A DNA stretch of 64,000 bases from Exiguobacterium indicum HHS 31 (GTDB taxonomy: Bacteria > Bacillota > Bacilli > Exiguobacteriales > Exiguobacteriaceae). This document shows, in pieces, positions 41,760 through 53,420 of the stretch. Each line of letters starts with the position of its first letter. Position 1 is the first letter of the stretch. The stretch is from the NCBI RefSeq assembly GCF_001939065.1, contig NZ_MPSZ01000001.1, positions 124,001 to 188,000 on the forward strand, written 5' to 3'. The position numbers and the translations under genes are program-made. The notes under the pieces are model-generated. The model was not told the DNA's origin, did not search any database, and worked only from the letters and a program-made list of their open reading frames with translations.

Positions 41760-43817
41760 ATGCGCAAGGTTGGGGTCTGGGTCGGGCTTTTGACAGTAGT
41801 ATTCTATCTCGTCGTATCGACGATGATGTATGTCAGTGTTCGGCCAGAAGCCTTGTCCGCAGAACCATTCTCAATTGCAGAAGAAGATATCCGGTCACCC
41901 TTGACGATGGAGGACCGGGTTGCAACAAATCAAATCAAGGAAAATTCGGTTGCTGCAATCGAGAGTCAGTATACGATCAAACAAGAGTATGCAGCACAAC
42001 AAATTGATAAAGTCGAACAACTTTTTGCGAGTTTGTCTGGTATCAAAAAAACAAATGAGATCGGTAAAATCAAACAGCGTCTGCGTGGAACGGAGGCGGC
42101 AACTCTTTTGAAGGATGATGAGTTACGCTTGCTTGTGACGTCGACGACAGCACTACGGAATACGACACGTGACGTCGTCATCACCGCGATTGAAGAAGCG
42201 ATGCGTCAACGTATCTCGTCTGATGGTGGTGAAGTAGCGGAGGCACGTGAGAATGCGCGAACGGATATTGAACGTTCGCCACTGTCCTTTTCACTAAAAG
42301 CAGTCGCTAAAGCGATGACCGATCAACTGATCGTGACGAACTACGTCTATGATCCGGAAAAGACGGAACAGCTTCGTAAGCAGACGAGTGATAAAGTTGA
42401 ACCAGTCATCATTTCAGAAGGCGAAGTGATCGTTAAACGAGGCGAAGTGATTTCACAAGATGCCTATCGTCAGCTACAATTAGTCGGCTTGATTTCTGAT
42501 CGACAGTCGTTGAAACCGTTACTCGGGGCGATGCTTGTCAGTGCGTTGATGACTGCCTTTTTATTTGGATTCATTCACCGTTCAAAACTGCGATACGCTC
42601 AAATGGGGCGGATTCGATTATTCGGGCTTGTCTACCTCGTCGTCAGTCTACAATTACTCGTCATGTATGGTATGGCGTTCTTAGCAGACGACATCAATCC
42701 AGCATTTTACTTACTCACGCCGACCGCTTTTGCTGCGCTCGTCTTGCGCAATTTATTGAACGAACGGATTGCATTATCGAGTTCTCTGTTTACGGCGCTT
42801 GCCGGAACGTTCTTCTATAGTACGAACCAGAACTTCAGCTTCAATATCGCAATCTATTTATTGGTCGGTGGTTTAGTCGCAACGTTTTTCCTGCGCTCTA
42901 GTTTGTCACGACGTCGTATTTTCATGAGCAGTGTTTCGATTGCCGGAGCAAACATCGCGATTTTCTTAGCATTCGTCCTGTTACGAAGTGGAACGTTCGA
43001 ACTACGAGAAACGCTGATTTTAGTTGGTTTTGCGATTGCGAGCGGTATCTTGAGTGCCGTCCTAGCAATTGGACTATTGCCGTTTCTTGAGATGACATTC
43101 GGTATTTTAGCACCGACCCGCCTACTCGAACTGTTGAACCCGACGCATCCGTTACTCAAAAAACTATTAGTTGAAGCACCGGGAACGTACCATCATAGTA
43201 TGATGGTCGCGAACCTAGCAGAAACAGCCTGTGAAGCAATCGGAGCAGATGGATTGCTTGCACGAGTCGGAGCCTACTATCATGATTTAGGGAAAACGCG
43301 ACGACCGCTTTATTTCATTGAAAACCAGCATGGACGCAATCCCCATGATCGATTGACACCGGAAGAGTCGGCACGTGTCATCTTGGCACATACCGAGGAT
43401 GGTGTTGAATTACTCGAAGACGCAAAACTGCCAGCAGCGATCATCGATATTTGCCGCCAGCATCATGGAACCTCTCTGCTGAGATACTTTTATGTCAAGG
43501 CAGCAGAACAAGGTGAGGTCGATGAGGAGACGTTCCGTTACACGGGTCCGAAACCACAAACTCGTGAAGCGGCGGTCATCATGATTGTTGACTCGATTGA
43601 AGCGGCAGTTCGTTCGATGAAAGCTCCTTCAGAAGAAGGAATTCGGGACTTGGTCGCGAAAATCATTCGTGAAAAGATGATGGATGATCAATTTGCGGAA
43701 TGTGACATTACGACACGTGAGATTTATCGCGTTGGTGAAAGTGCGTGTCATACCTTATCCGGTTTGTTCCATGAACGAATCGAGTATCCAGAATTAAAGA
43801 AAGAGGCAACGACATGA
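41760..43817 (+). CDS. pgpH: Cyclic-di-AMP phosphodiesterase PgpH (7TM-HD)
   Basis: A 685-aa membrane enzyme that degrades c-di-AMP. Layout: one N-terminal helix (about 7-25), an extracellular 7TMR-HDED domain (about 45-255), seven transmembrane helices (about 258-450), and a cytosolic HD domain. The metal ligands include H478/H479 in YHHSMMVANL and H508-D509 in YYHDLGKTRRP; HTEDGVELLED and CRQHHGT follow. GGGGGAGATGAT precedes the ATG. It is the yqfF orthologue and overlaps ybeY by ATGA. Confidence 0.95.
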   Translation: MRKVGVWVGLLTVVFYLVVSTMMYVSVRPEALSAEPFSIAEEDIRSPLTMEDRVATNQIKENSVAAIESQYTIKQEYAAQQIDKVEQLFASLSGIKKTNEIGKIKQRLRGTEAATLLKDDELRLLVTSTTALRNTTRDVVITAIEEAMRQRISSDGGEVAEARENARTDIERSPLSFSLKAVAKAMTDQLIVTNYVYDPEKTEQLRKQTSDKVEPVIISEGEVIVKRGEVISQDAYRQLQLVGLISDRQSLKPLLGAMLVSALMTAFLFGFIHRSKLRYAQMGRIRLFGLVYLVVSLQLLVMYGMAFLADDINPAFYLLTPTAFAALVLRNLLNERIALSSSLFTALAGTFFYSTNQNFSFNIAIYLLVGGLVATFFLRSSLSRRRIFMSSVSIAGANIAIFLAFVLLRSGTFELRETLILVGFAIASGILSAVLAIGLLPFLEMTFGILAPTRLLELLNPTHPLLKKLLVEAPGTYHHSMMVANLAETACEAIGADGLLARVGAYYHDLGKTRRPLYFIENQHGRNPHDRLTPEESARVILAHTEDGVELLEDAKLPAAIIDICRQHHGTSLLRYFYVKAAEQGEVDEETFRYTGPKPQTREAAVIMIVDSIEAAVRSMKAPSEEGIRDLVAKIIREKMMDDQFAECDITTREIYRVGESACHTLSGLFHERIEYPELKKEATT

Positions 43818-44290
43818 ATATTTATATGACAGACGAAAATAATCGTCTAACGGAAGAACAACGACAGCTTGTCGAATCGATTTTGATTTACACGGCGGAA
43901 CAAGAAGAAGTCGATTCAAATAGTGAGTTGTCCGTGACTTTCGTCTCAAACGATGAGATTCAAGAAATCAATCGTGAATGGCGTGGAAAGGATCAGGCGA
44001 CAGACGTCATTTCCTTTGCGATGGAAGAACTCGGAGAAGATGAAATCGATTTTGGATTGCTCGAAGACGAACCAATCGTCCTCGGCGATTTGATCATTTC
44101 CGTAGAACGGTGTCGTGAACAAGCGGCAGAGTATGGGAATCATTTTGAGCGAGAGCTCGGTTTCCTCGCTGTCCATGGTTTTCTCCATTTACTCGGATAC
44201 GATCACATTGAAAAAGCAGATGAGGAAGTCATGACGAAGCGACAGGAGGAAATCCTGCATCACTTCGAGTTATATCGGGGCACATTGTGA
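43814..44290 (+). CDS. ybeY: rRNA maturation endonuclease YbeY
   Basis: A 158-aa zinc-dependent endoribonuclease for 16S rRNA 3' maturation and ribosome quality control. The UPF0054 motif HGFLHLLGYDH is intact with zinc ligands H121, H125 and H131. The upstream strand motif DEIQEINREWRGKDQATDVISFAM is conserved. It overlaps pgpH upstream and dgkA downstream by four bases each, so translation is coupled through these genes. Confidence 0.95.
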   Translation: MNIYMTDENNRLTEEQRQLVESILIYTAEQEEVDSNSELSVTFVSNDEIQEINREWRGKDQATDVISFAMEELGEDEIDFGLLEDEPIVLGDLIISVERCREQAAEYGNHFERELGFLAVHGFLHLLGYDHIEKADEEVMTKRQEEILHHFELYRGTL

Positions 44291-44637
44291 AAAGCTGGTG
44301 GCAACCCTTTCGACATGCCATGAACGGATTGCGCCAATCGATTCGAGAAGAACGGCATATGAAAGTTCACGTGACAGTTGGTGCCATCGTGTTGCTTGTC
44401 GCCTTTCTATTACCCTTGACGTCTGTCGAGCGAGCGATCCTCTTCTTGACGGTCGGGATCGTCATCAGTGCCGAGATGTTCAATACAGCGTTTGAGCGCG
44501 TCGTTGATCTCGTGACGCAGGAATGGCATCCACTGGCAAAAGCAGTCAAGGATATTGCAAGTGGAGCTGTTCTTGTGTTGGCGCTTACATCTATTGCAAT
44601 TGCACTATGCATCTTCATCCCATATTTGGTACAATAA
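44287..44637 (+). CDS. dgkA: Undecaprenol/diacylglycerol kinase
   Basis: A 116-aa membrane kinase of the DgkA family. Three hydrophobic helices are visible, with the conserved EERHMKVH, ISAEMFNTAFERVVDLV and AKDIASGAVLVLAL-type segments (here VKDIASGAVLVLAL). In Gram-positive bacteria this protein phosphorylates undecaprenol, which supplies the lipid carrier for wall and polysaccharide synthesis. The start is GTG 44287, overlapping the ybeY stop. It lies 48 bp before cdd. Confidence 0.94.
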   Translation: MKSWWQPFRHAMNGLRQSIREERHMKVHVTVGAIVLLVAFLLPLTSVERAILFLTVGIVISAEMFNTAFERVVDLVTQEWHPLAKAVKDIASGAVLVLALTSIAIALCIFIPYLVQ

Positions 44638-44670
44638 GAATCCGGCCTTTTTGGCCAATACCGTTCCTAA

Positions 44671-45985
<1,315 letters not shown>

Positions 45986-45988
45986 GCG

Positions 45989-46738
45989 ATGATCGATAAG
46001 GCGGAAGGGCTTGTACTACGAACGGTCGTATACGGTGAATCGAATAAGATCGTCACGCTACTGACACGTGAATACGGCAAGCTCGCCGTCATGGCGCGAG
46101 GAGCGAAGAAGCCGGGTAGTCGTTTCAACGCGGCAAGCCAGCCTTTCGTTCGAGCCGTCTATATCTATCCACGGTCACGTGGTCTCGGTCAGTTGAAATC
46201 AGCAGACGTCATCACGAGCCACGCGCATATCCGGCAAGATGTCGTCTTGATGGCGTATGCGATGTATCTACTGGAGCTGGCAGATAAAGCGCTTGATGAA
46301 CGAGTGCCGCAACCGGCACTCTATGATTTGTTCGTCGAAGGACTGGAGGCGATGGATGAAGGACTTGATCCCGACGTCGTCTCTTTCATCATCGAGTTGC
46401 GCCTGTTGCGTCATCTAGGGATTGCGCCGCACTTGAATGGCTGTACGATTTGCGGGAGTGCTGAAGCACCGTTTGCTTTTTCGTTACACCACGGTGGTCT
46501 ACTCTGTCGCCGGCATCGCCATGAGGATGAACATGCTGTCTTTATGTCAGAGGCAGTCGCGAAGATGCTCTATGTGTTTTCTGTCTATGATTTCTCGCGG
46601 ATCGGGACAGTGACGGTGAAGCCGGAAACGAAGCGTCTATTGCGTCAAATCATGGATGCTTATATGGAACGCTACAGCGGGTTACGTCTACGTTCAAAAC
46701 GTGTCCTCGACCAGTTGATTGATTTCGGCAACGATTGA
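45989..46738 (+). CDS. recO: DNA repair protein RecO
   Basis: A 249-aa recombination mediator that helps load RecA on SSB-coated DNA in the RecFOR pathway. It has the N-terminal OB fold (EGLVLRTVYGESNKIVTLLT, in which G-E-S-N-K is typical), a helical middle part, and a zinc-finger-like set CTICGS...LCRRH. The ribosome binding site is poor, and the start lies 3 bases after the era stop, so it probably relies on translational coupling. The operon ends here and a new promoter begins within its last bases. Confidence 0.95.
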   Translation: MIDKAEGLVLRTVVYGESNKIVTLLTREYGKLAVMARGAKKPGSRFNAASQPFVRAVYIYPRSRGLGQLKSADVITSHAHIRQDVVLMAYAMYLLELADKALDERVPQPALYDLFVEGLEAMDEGLDPDVVSFIIELRLLRHLGIAPHLNGCTICGSAEAPFAFSLHHGGLLCRRHRHEDEHAVFMSEAVAKMLYVFSVYDFSRIGTVTVKPETKRLLRQIMDAYMERYSGLRLRSKRVLDQLIDFGND

Positions 46739-46763
46739 CAGCAACAAGCGGGTTCGGTAGAAT
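46735..46763 (+). promoter_or_regulatory. Sigma-A promoter of the glyQS T-box transcript
   Basis: TTGACA (46735-46740), exactly 17 bases, TAGAAT (46758-46763). The -35 box overlaps the recO stop codon. Confidence 0.9.
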
Positions 46764-46789
46764 AAATGCGGTAGAAGCAACTAAATGAA

Positions 46790-46992
46790 CACGATGACGA
46801 AAAGGAGTACCGTCTTTTTCTCAATCAAGCGATTCCAGGGTGGTGTGAGCTGGGAGTGAGAGGGGCGCGAATGGCGTTTCGGAGTGTTCTTTGTCAAAAA
46901 GAGTGGCATGCGATGCATGCAAGTAGGGTGGAACCGCGGGCTCGTCTCGTCCCTATGTGCAACGATTGTTGTACATAGGGGCGTTTTTTGCG
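46790..46992 (+). ncRNA. Glycine T-box riboswitch of glyQS
   Basis: The leader carries the T-box sequence AGGGTGGAACCGCGGG at 46925-46940 and a terminator (46951-46963 pairing with 46968-46980, one G-T pair, then GCGTTTTTT). Upstream are a stem I with GGAGTA near its base and the apical hairpin CCAG...CTGG (about 46836-46854). Uncharged tRNA-Gly should stabilise the antiterminator and turn on glyQS. A GGC triplet at 46873-46875 is a candidate glycine specifier, but I have not folded the RNA to prove its position. Confidence 0.93.
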
Positions 46993-47020
46993 TTCCTTAA
47001 TCATTTCGGAGGTGAAAGTC

Positions 47021-47917
47021 GTGAAGATGACAGTACAAGACATGATCTTGACATTACAAAAATTTTGGGCAGAACAAGGCTGCTTGACGATGCAAGCATA
47101 CGACGTAGAAAAAGGAGCCGGTACGATGAATCCGATGACGTTCTTACGGAGTCTCGGACCAGAACCATGGAACGTTTGTTATACAGAACCATCACGCCGT
47201 CCGGCTGACGGTCGTTACGGGGAAAACCCGAACCGTCTGTATCAACACCATCAATTCCAAGTCATCATGAAACCATCACCTGACAACATTCAGGAATTGT
47301 ACTTACAAAGTCTCGAGTTGCTTGGTATCAACCCACTCGAACATGATATTCGTTTCGTAGAGGATAACTGGGAGAACCCGACGTTCGGTGCTGCAGGTCT
47401 CGGCTGGGAAGTATGGCTGAACGGGATGGAAATCACACAATTCACGTACTTCCAACAAGTCGGTGGAATCGAGTGTAATCCGATCGCAGTCGAGATCACT
47501 TATGGAATCGAGCGTCTTGCGTCGTACATTCAAGACGTTGAGAGTGTCTTTGATCTCGTTTGGACGGATGGCTTCAAATACGGTGATATCTTCTATCAAC
47601 CGGAGTTCGAACATTCGAAGTATACGTTTGAAACGTCAGATGTCGCATTACTTTTCACGTTGTTCGATCAATATGAAAAAGAAGCGAATCGTGCCTTGGA
47701 CGAGAACCTCGTTTTCCCAGCGTATGATTACATCTTGAAATGTTCACATACCTTTAACCTTCTCGACGCGAAAGGGGCGATTTCCGTCACGGAACGCACA
47801 GGATTCATCCATCGTGTCCGGAACATGTCGCGTCGTTGTGCGCAAAGTTTCATCGAAGAACGGGAACGTCTTGGCTTCCCATTGATCAAGTCGAAAGCAG
47901 GTGAGTCACATGCATGA
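47021..47917 (+). CDS. glyQ: Glycyl-tRNA synthetase alpha subunit
   Basis: The catalytic subunit of the alpha2-beta2 class II glycyl-tRNA synthetase. It begins [19 protein letters not shown] after a short lead, has [33 protein letters not shown] and [21 protein letters not shown], all family hallmarks. GTG 47021 is 7 bases after GGAGGTG and gives 298 aa; ATG 47027 is also possible and gives 296 aa. It is controlled by the T-box upstream and overlaps glyS by 8 bp. Confidence 0.96.
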   Translation: MKMTVQDMILTLQKFWAEQGCLTMQAYDVEKGAGTMNPMTFLRSLGPEPWNVCYTEPSRRPADGRYGENPNRLYQHHQFQVIMKPSPDNIQELYLQSLELLGINPLEHDIRFVEDNWENPTFGAAGLGWEVWLNGMEITQFTYFQQVGGIECNPIAVEITYGIERLASYIQDVESVFDLVWTDGFKYGDIFYQPEFEHSKYTFETSDVALLFTLFDQYEKEANRALDENLVFPAYDYILKCSHTFNLLDAKGAISVTERTGFIHRVRNMSRRCAQSFIEERERLGFPLIKSKAGESHA

Positions 47918-49970
47918 ATTATTACTTGAAATTGGTTTAGAAGAGATGCCGGCTCGATTCGTCCTTCAATCCGAAACACAACTCAAGGAGCGCGTGACGC
48001 GTTTTCTTGAAGAAGCACGGATTGAGTTCGCGAGCGTCGAATCCTTCTCGACACCACGCCGTCTTGCAGTGTACGTCAAAGGTCTCGCAGCACGTCAAAG
48101 CGACCTCGAAGAAACATTAAAAGGACCAGCAAAACGAATCGCGATGGACGAAGCAGGGAACTGGACGAAAGCAGCCGAAGGGTTTGCGCGTGGTAAAGGG
48201 TTAACGACGGACGATCTCTTCCTTGGAGAAGAAAAAGGAGTCGAGTATCTCTATGCGACACGTAAGGAAGTCGGACAAGCGACAGCCGATCTACTTCCTG
48301 GACTAAAACAAGTCGTCGAAGCGATGACATTCCCGAAAAACATGCGTTGGAGCACACAATCGTTACGTTACATGCGTCCAATTCGTTGGTTGATTGCCCT
48401 GCTTGACGATCAAGTCATCCCGTTTGAAGTCGCATCCGTCGAAACGGGTCGGACATCACGTGGACATCGTTTCCTCGGGCAGGACATCACGATCCTGCGT
48501 CCGAACGCTTATGTTGAAGCGCTCGCAGGAGAAAACGTCATCGTCAGTTATGAAGCACGTCGTCAATTGATCGAAGAACAAATCGCAGCGCTTGCGGCAC
48601 GCGAACAATTCGAAGTGCCGATCGATGCGTCTTTACTTGAAGAAGTCACGAACCTCGTCGAGTATCCGACAGCCTTGTTCGGTGCATTCGATGAAGCGTA
48701 TCTTGAGTTACCAGAAGAAGTCTTGATCACGACGATGAAAGAACACCAACGTTACTTCCCGGTCAAACGTGACGGTGCGTTGCTCCACTATTTCGTCACG
48801 GTACGAAACGGAAACGCAACACATCTTGAAAACGTCGCACGCGGAAACGAAAAAGTCATCCGTGCCCGTTTAGCCGATGCGCAGTTCTTCTATGAAGAAG
48901 ATAAAAAAGCAGATATCGATGAACAGGCGAAACGTCTTGATAAAATCGTCTTCCATGAAAAATTAGGAACGACAGGCGAAAAAGTCCGTCGCGTCCGTCA
49001 GATGGCACTCGCACTTGCAGATCGTGTCGGTGCAGACAAAACACGTGTCGAACGTGCAGGACAGATCTATAAATTCGACCTCGTCAGTCAAATGGTCTAT
49101 GAATTCACAGAATTGCAAGGTCTGATGGGTGAGCGGTATGCGAACATGAAGAATGAGGATCCGGAAGTCGCGGCTGCGATTCGTGAACATTACATGCCAC
49201 GCTTCGCGGGGGATGCAAGTCCGGAAACACCGACAGGAACACTCTATGCGATTCTCGATAAGATGGACAGCGTCGCTGGATTCTTTGGTGTCGGTATGAT
49301 TCCAAGTGGATCAGCGGATCCGTACGCATTGCGTCGTCAAGCACAAGGGATTGTTCAGATTTTATCAGATCGCAAGTTGAATCTGACATTGACTGAATTG
49401 ATTGCCTTCGTCGTTTCAGAACAGGTGGCAGCAGGTCTTTACGCGAAGGATGCCGAAGAAGTCCAATCTGCATTACAAGACTTCTTTGCACAACGCTTGA
49501 AATACCGTCTATCGGAAATGAACTTCCGTCATGATGTCGTCGAAGCCGCTCTTGATCATACGTTGACAGTCGAAGCGAATGAGCAACGTGCTGCAATGCT
49601 TGAAAGTGCGACGAAAAAAGAATCGTTCAAGAAAACGGTCGAACAACTCAGCCGTGTCTTAAACATCTCGAAAAAAGCAGAAGACGTCACAACTGTTAAT
49701 CCAGCGCTCTTTGAAAATGATGCGGAACGCGCGTTGCATGAGGCGATTGAGAAGACCTTACCAGAGGTTGATCAAGCAATCGCGTCACTTGATTATGAAC
49801 GAGCGCTTGAGGCACTTGATGCAACCGTTCCGTCGATTACAGCCTACTTCGACGGTACGATGATCATGACGGACGACGAAACAGTCCGTACGAACCGTCT
49901 TAGCGAAATGAAACGATTTGCGCAAGCCATCGAATCAGTCGCCCGGTTCAATGCACTTACTTTAGCGTAA
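47910..49970 (+). CDS. glyS: Glycyl-tRNA synthetase beta subunit
   Basis: The tRNA-recognition subunit of the tetrameric enzyme, 686 aa from ATG 47910. It begins [18 protein letters not shown]. Conserved parts include [44 protein letters not shown], an HD-like domain (about 340-470) and [12 protein letters not shown]. The C terminus has the anticodon-binding DALR-like region. It overlaps glyQ and ends 21 bp before ccpN; all are under the same T-box promoter unless there is an internal one. Confidence 0.96.
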   Translation: MHELLLEIGLEEMPARFVLQSETQLKERVTRFLEEARIEFASVESFSTPRRLAVYVKGLAARQSDLEETLKGPAKRIAMDEAGNWTKAAEGFARGKGLTTDDLFLGEEKGVEYLYATRKEVGQATADLLPGLKQVVEAMTFPKNMRWSTQSLRYMRPIRWLIALLDDQVIPFEVASVETGRTSRGHRFLGQDITILRPNAYVEALAGENVIVSYEARRQLIEEQIAALAAREQFEVPIDASLLEEVTNLVEYPTALFGAFDEAYLELPEEVLITTMKEHQRYFPVKRDGALLHYFVTVRNGNATHLENVARGNEKVIRARLADAQFFYEEDKKADIDEQAKRLDKIVFHEKLGTTGEKVRRVRQMALALADRVGADKTRVERAGQIYKFDLVSQMVYEFTELQGLMGERYANMKNEDPEVAAAIREHYMPRFAGDASPETPTGTLYAILDKMDSVAGFFGVGMIPSGSADPYALRRQAQGIVQILSDRKLNLTLTELIAFVVSEQVAAGLYAKDAEEVQSALQDFFAQRLKYRLSEMNFRHDVVEAALDHTLTVEANEQRAAMLESATKKESFKKTVEQLSRVLNISKKAEDVTTVNPALFENDAERALHEAIEKTLPEVDQAIASLDYERALEALDATVPSITAYFDGTMIMTDDETVRTNRLSEMKRFAQAIESVARFNALTLA

Positions 49971-49991
49971 AGAAAAAGGACGGATGAGCCG

Positions 49992-50621
49992 ATGAAGTTA
50001 AATGAACGGCAAAAAAAGATACTCCAAATCGTCAAAGAGAATGGTCCGATCACGGGAGAGCAGATTGCTTCTGCACTCTCCCTGACACGGGCGACATTAC
50101 GACCCGATTTGTCGATTTTAACGATGACCGGCATGCTAGAAGCGCGTCCACGTGTCGGCTATATGTACGTTGGAAAGAAAAATGCGTCCATGCTTCATGA
50201 GAAACTCGACACCTTGACCGTCGGCGAATTCATGTCGTCGGCAAAGGTCATTCATGAAGGGATGACCGTATACGATGCGATCGTTCACTTATTCCTTGAA
50301 GATGTGGGTTCGCTGTTCGTCGTCAGTAAGGACCATGCGTTAGTCGGTGTGTTGTCACGTAAGGATTTTCTACGTGCGGCAATCGGTAATCAAGAATTAG
50401 ATACGTTACCGGTCAACATCATCATGACACGGATGCCGAATTTGACGGTCTGTGAAAAATCGGAGACGTTGATTGGTGCCGGTATGAAACTGATCGAAAA
50501 ACAGATTGATTCAATGCCAGTCGTCGAAGAGGAGAACGGCGTCTTGAAAGTCGTTGGTCGAATGACGAAGACGAACATGACGAAAGTGTTGGTCGCTTTA
50601 GCACGTGATGAAGAAATTTAA
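49992..50621 (+). CDS. ccpN: Transcription regulator CcpN (HTH plus two CBS domains)
   Basis: A 209-aa repressor. Residues 1-60 form a winged helix (NERQKKILQIVKENGPITGE then TRATLRPDLSILTMTGML). Two CBS domains follow (VGEFMSSAKVIHEGMTVYDA and VNIIMTRMPNLTVCEKSETL). In B. subtilis CcpN represses gluconeogenic gapB and pckA in response to ATP/ADP. It is adjacent to ppsR, the same pair as yqzB-yqfL in Bacillus, where the two genes are functionally linked. Confidence 0.92.
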   Translation: MKLNERQKKILQIVKENGPITGEQIASALSLTRATLRPDLSILTMTGMLEARPRVGYMYVGKKNASMLHEKLDTLTVGEFMSSAKVIHEGMTVYDAIVHLFLEDVGSLFVVSKDHALVGVLSRKDFLRAAIGNQELDTLPVNIIMTRMPNLTVCEKSETLIGAGMKLIEKQIDSMPVVEEENGVLKVVGRMTKTNMTKVLVALARDEEI

Positions 50622-50633
50622 GGAGGGTTCCTG

Positions 50634-51443
50634 ATGCGTCAACGGATTTATGTCGTGAGTGACTCTGTCGGAGAGACGTGTGAACTCGTCGTCCGCGCAG
50701 CTGCAATCCAATTCCCGGAACAAGCCATCGAAACGGTCCGCATTCCGTTCGTCGATGATGATCAAGTTATTTATGACTTGGTTCTTCATGCGAAAGAAGA
50801 ACAAGCGACAATCGCTTTCACGATCGTTCATGCGACCCATCGTCGTCTGCTTGCAAACACAGCTCGCGCCCACGGTGTTAAAGCGATTGATCTACTTGGT
50901 CCATTGCTTGACACGATGGAAGATCGCTTGCAGATGCAACCGAAGGAAGAGCCAGGGTTAATCTATCGCCTAGATGAGGAGTATTTCCGAAAAATCGAAG
51001 CGGTTGAATTTGCTGTCAAGTATGACGATGGACGTGATCCAAAAGGTATCAAACGTGCGGATATCGTCTTGATCGGGGTGTCGCGTACATCAAAGACACC
51101 ACTTTCGCAGTATCTGGCTTTGAAGCGATATAAAGTAGCGAACGTACCACTCGTACCTGAATCGATCCCGCCAGCGGAGCTATTCGATATTCCAAAAGAA
51201 AAATGTTTTGGACTACTCATCTCACCGGAAAAGTTGATCGACATCCGAATGGAACGCCTGCGTTCATTAGGACTCAAACCAGAAGCAGCATACGCGCAGA
51301 TGGACCGAATCAACCGGGAACTCGAATACGCACGGAATTTATACGAACGAATCGGTTGCCAAGTCATCGACGTGACAAATAAAGCAGTCGAGGAAACGGC
51401 AAACCTGATTTTGACCGGAATTTCCGGGAAAGCGCATGACTAG
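50634..51443 (+). CDS. ppsR: Pyruvate phosphate dikinase/PEP synthase regulatory protein
   Basis: A 269-aa bifunctional kinase/pyrophosphorylase of the DUF299 family that switches PPDK or PEP synthetase off and on by phosphorylating a threonine next to the catalytic histidine. It has SDSVGETCELVVRAA at the N terminus, KYDDGRDPKGIKRADIVLIG, and a P-loop GVSRTSKT at residues 148-155. It follows ccpN by 12 bp after AAGGAGG. It is the yqfL orthologue, also called PDRP1 type. No dikinase gene is in the window. Confidence 0.93.
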   Translation: MRQRIYVVSDSVGETCELVVRAAAIQFPEQAIETVRIPFVDDDQVIYDLVLHAKEEQATIAFTIVHATHRRLLANTARAHGVKAIDLLGPLLDTMEDRLQMQPKEEPGLIYRLDEEYFRKIEAVEFAVKYDDGRDPKGIKRADIVLIGVSRTSKTPLSQYLALKRYKVANVPLVPESIPPAELFDIPKEKCFGLLISPEKLIDIRMERLRSLGLKPEAAYAQMDRINRELEYARNLYERIGCQVIDVTNKAVEETANLILTGISGKAHD

Positions 51444-51504
51444 TCAAGCAGTCAGGAACATAGTATACTTGTTTAGCTGATAAATGAGATAATGCCCTTT
51501 TTCT

Positions 51505-51538
51505 AATGAAACGGAACGAGTCATCGTTCCGTTTCATT
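51505..51538. other. Perfect hairpin without T tail between ppsR and dnaG
   Basis: A perfect 14-bp stem (51505-51518 with 51525-51538), loop AGTCAT, is followed by GCGGGT rather than a T run. It may be a processing or stability element for the dnaG-sigA mRNA, or a weak terminator. Confidence 0.65.
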
Positions 51539-51589
51539 GCGGGTATGGTCATGTAAGGATAAGTTCTCAAGGAAAGGGGAGAGGACGGA

Positions 51590-53386
51590 ATGAAGCGAAT
51601 TCCTGATGAAATCGTCGATCAGGTCCGCCAAGCAACGGACATCGTCGAATTGATTTCAGAACGTGTAGAATTAAAAAAACAAGGGAATCGATATTCAGGG
51701 CTTTGCCCGTTTCATTCTGAGAAATCACCTTCCTTTTCTGTTTCTCCTGATAAAGGGATGTACTACTGTTTTGGATGTGGTGCAGGTGGAAACGCAATCA
51801 CTTTCGTCATGGAAACAGAAGGAATGAGTTTCAAGGAAGCCGTCTCTAAATTAGCTGATCGAAGCGATGTCACACTTCCGGAACTGGAGCCGGATCGATT
51901 CGAACAATCGGAATCGACACCCGAACAGGAAAAGAAGTTCCGGATGCGCGAGGCACATCGGATCGTCACCGAGTTGTATCATGAGGTGTTGATTCAAACG
52001 GAAGCAGGCGATGCGGGACGAATCTATTTAGAGAATCGTGGTATCCGTGAAGGTGCGATGCGTGAGTTCCGACTCGGGTATGCACCGGATCAAGATCGTT
52101 TTACAGTGGATTCCTTGGCACGACGTGGGTTTGATTTAGATGAGATGGTCGAAGCGGGATTGATTTCAATCGGACGCGATGGCGATTATCGAGATCGATT
52201 CAACGGTCGAGTCGTATTTCCTATCTCCGATCGTGATGGCACGATCGTCGGATTTAGTGGACGTTCGATTGATGGTCGTGATCCGAAGTATGTCAATACA
52301 GCGGAAACACCTTTGTTCAATAAAAGTGAACTGTTATTCGGATTCGCTCAAGCACGAGGAGCGATGCGCAAAATCAAACAAGTCGTCCTCGTTGAAGGGA
52401 ATCTTGATGTTGTGCGTGTCGCTCAAGCGGGTATACCTTATACGGTAGCCTCTTTAGGAACAGCCTTAACACCGGTTCATGCCCAAAACCTAGCACGTAT
52501 CGTCGATGAAGTCATTATTTGTTATGACGGAGACAAGGCAGGACGCGCTGCGACGTTAAAAGCCCTACAGTTGCTTGAAGCCGTTGCCGTCGACTGTTCC
52601 GTCATCCGTTTACCGGATGGCGAAGACCCGGATTCCTTCATTGGGAATCAGGGCGAAGAGACGTTTTTACACTGGATTGAACAAGAACGGGTTTCAAGTC
52701 TTGAATTCAAATCTTTTTATTTTCGACAAGGAAAAAACTTGCGATTAGAAGGAGAACGCGTTCGATATATTGAAACTATGCTTGAAGAGATTGGTCGAAC
52801 ATCCAATCCGTTGTTACGGGACATTTATTTAGGAAAACTTTCTGAGGAATTTAAACTCTCGAAAGACTCCTTGATCGCACAAGTGCGTCCAACCGTCCAA
52901 CAACCGAAGAGAGAACAAATCGTTTCCGATCGCCCAGCTGCTCTACCGACAGCACCTCCTGACCGAACGTTCGCGAACTGGAAAAAGGCAGAACGCTTCT
53001 TGCTTGCCTACATGATCCGTTCAGAAGAAGTATGTCTTGAAGTGCGAGAGCAACTAGGTGTCCAATTCAATGATCCGGCACACCAATTGATTGCCGGCAA
53101 GCTATATGAATTTTACGGAGCAGGTACGCAAGGAAGTCCTGATCGTTTTTTGACGATGTTGCACGACGCCTCTTTGCAACGAATCGTAGCGGATTTAGAG
53201 TTCATGCTAATGCCTGAATATGATCCTGATTTACTCAGTCACTACATTCGTGCCGTCCAAAATGAACAGCAACGTCGTTTGTTAGAAGAAGAAAAGTCAC
53301 GATTGAATCAACAAACAGATATCCGTGCTCAAGCGGAGCTGATGCAGGCGATCATAGAACGGAAGCGTCGTTTAAAAGATCGATGA
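51590..53386 (+). CDS. dnaG: DNA primase DnaG
   Basis: Synthesises RNA primers at the replication fork. The 598-aa protein has an N-terminal zinc domain with C39, H42, C60 and C63 (CPFH...CFGCG), the RNA polymerase core with a TOPRIM fold ([18 protein letters not shown] and [13 protein letters not shown]), and a C-terminal helicase-interaction domain (about 460-598). GGGGAGAGGA precedes the ATG. It begins the macromolecular synthesis operon dnaG-sigA; rpsU is elsewhere, as in Bacillus. Confidence 0.97.
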   Translation: MKRIPDEIVDQVRQATDIVELISERVELKKQGNRYSGLCPFHSEKSPSFSVSPDKGMYYCFGCGAGGNAITFVMETEGMSFKEAVSKLADRSDVTLPELEPDRFEQSESTPEQEKKFRMREAHRIVTELYHEVLIQTEAGDAGRIYLENRGIREGAMREFRLGYAPDQDRFTVDSLARRGFDLDEMVEAGLISIGRDGDYRDRFNGRVVFPISDRDGTIVGFSGRSIDGRDPKYVNTAETPLFNKSELLFGFAQARGAMRKIKQVVLVEGNLDVVRVAQAGIPYTVASLGTALTPVHAQNLARIVDEVIICYDGDKAGRAATLKALQLLEAVAVDCSVIRLPDGEDPDSFIGNQGEETFLHWIEQERVSSLEFKSFYFRQGKNLRLEGERVRYIETMLEEIGRTSNPLLRDIYLGKLSEEFKLSKDSLIAQVRPTVQQPKREQIVSDRPAALPTAPPDRTFANWKKAERFLLAYMIRSEEVCLEVREQLGVQFNDPAHQLIAGKLYEFYGAGTQGSPDRFLTMLHDASLQRIVADLEFMLMPEYDPDLLSHYIRAVQNEQQRRLLEEEKSRLNQQTDIRAQAELMQAIIERKRRLKDR

Positions 53387-53420
53387 CCTGCTGCATGATG
53401 TGGAAGGAGTGTATGGTTCG

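Noticed and set aside
44643-44655. GGCC-TTTTT-GGCC hairpin between dgkA and cdd
   Set aside because: The 4-bp stem is too short for a terminator and the T run is in the loop.
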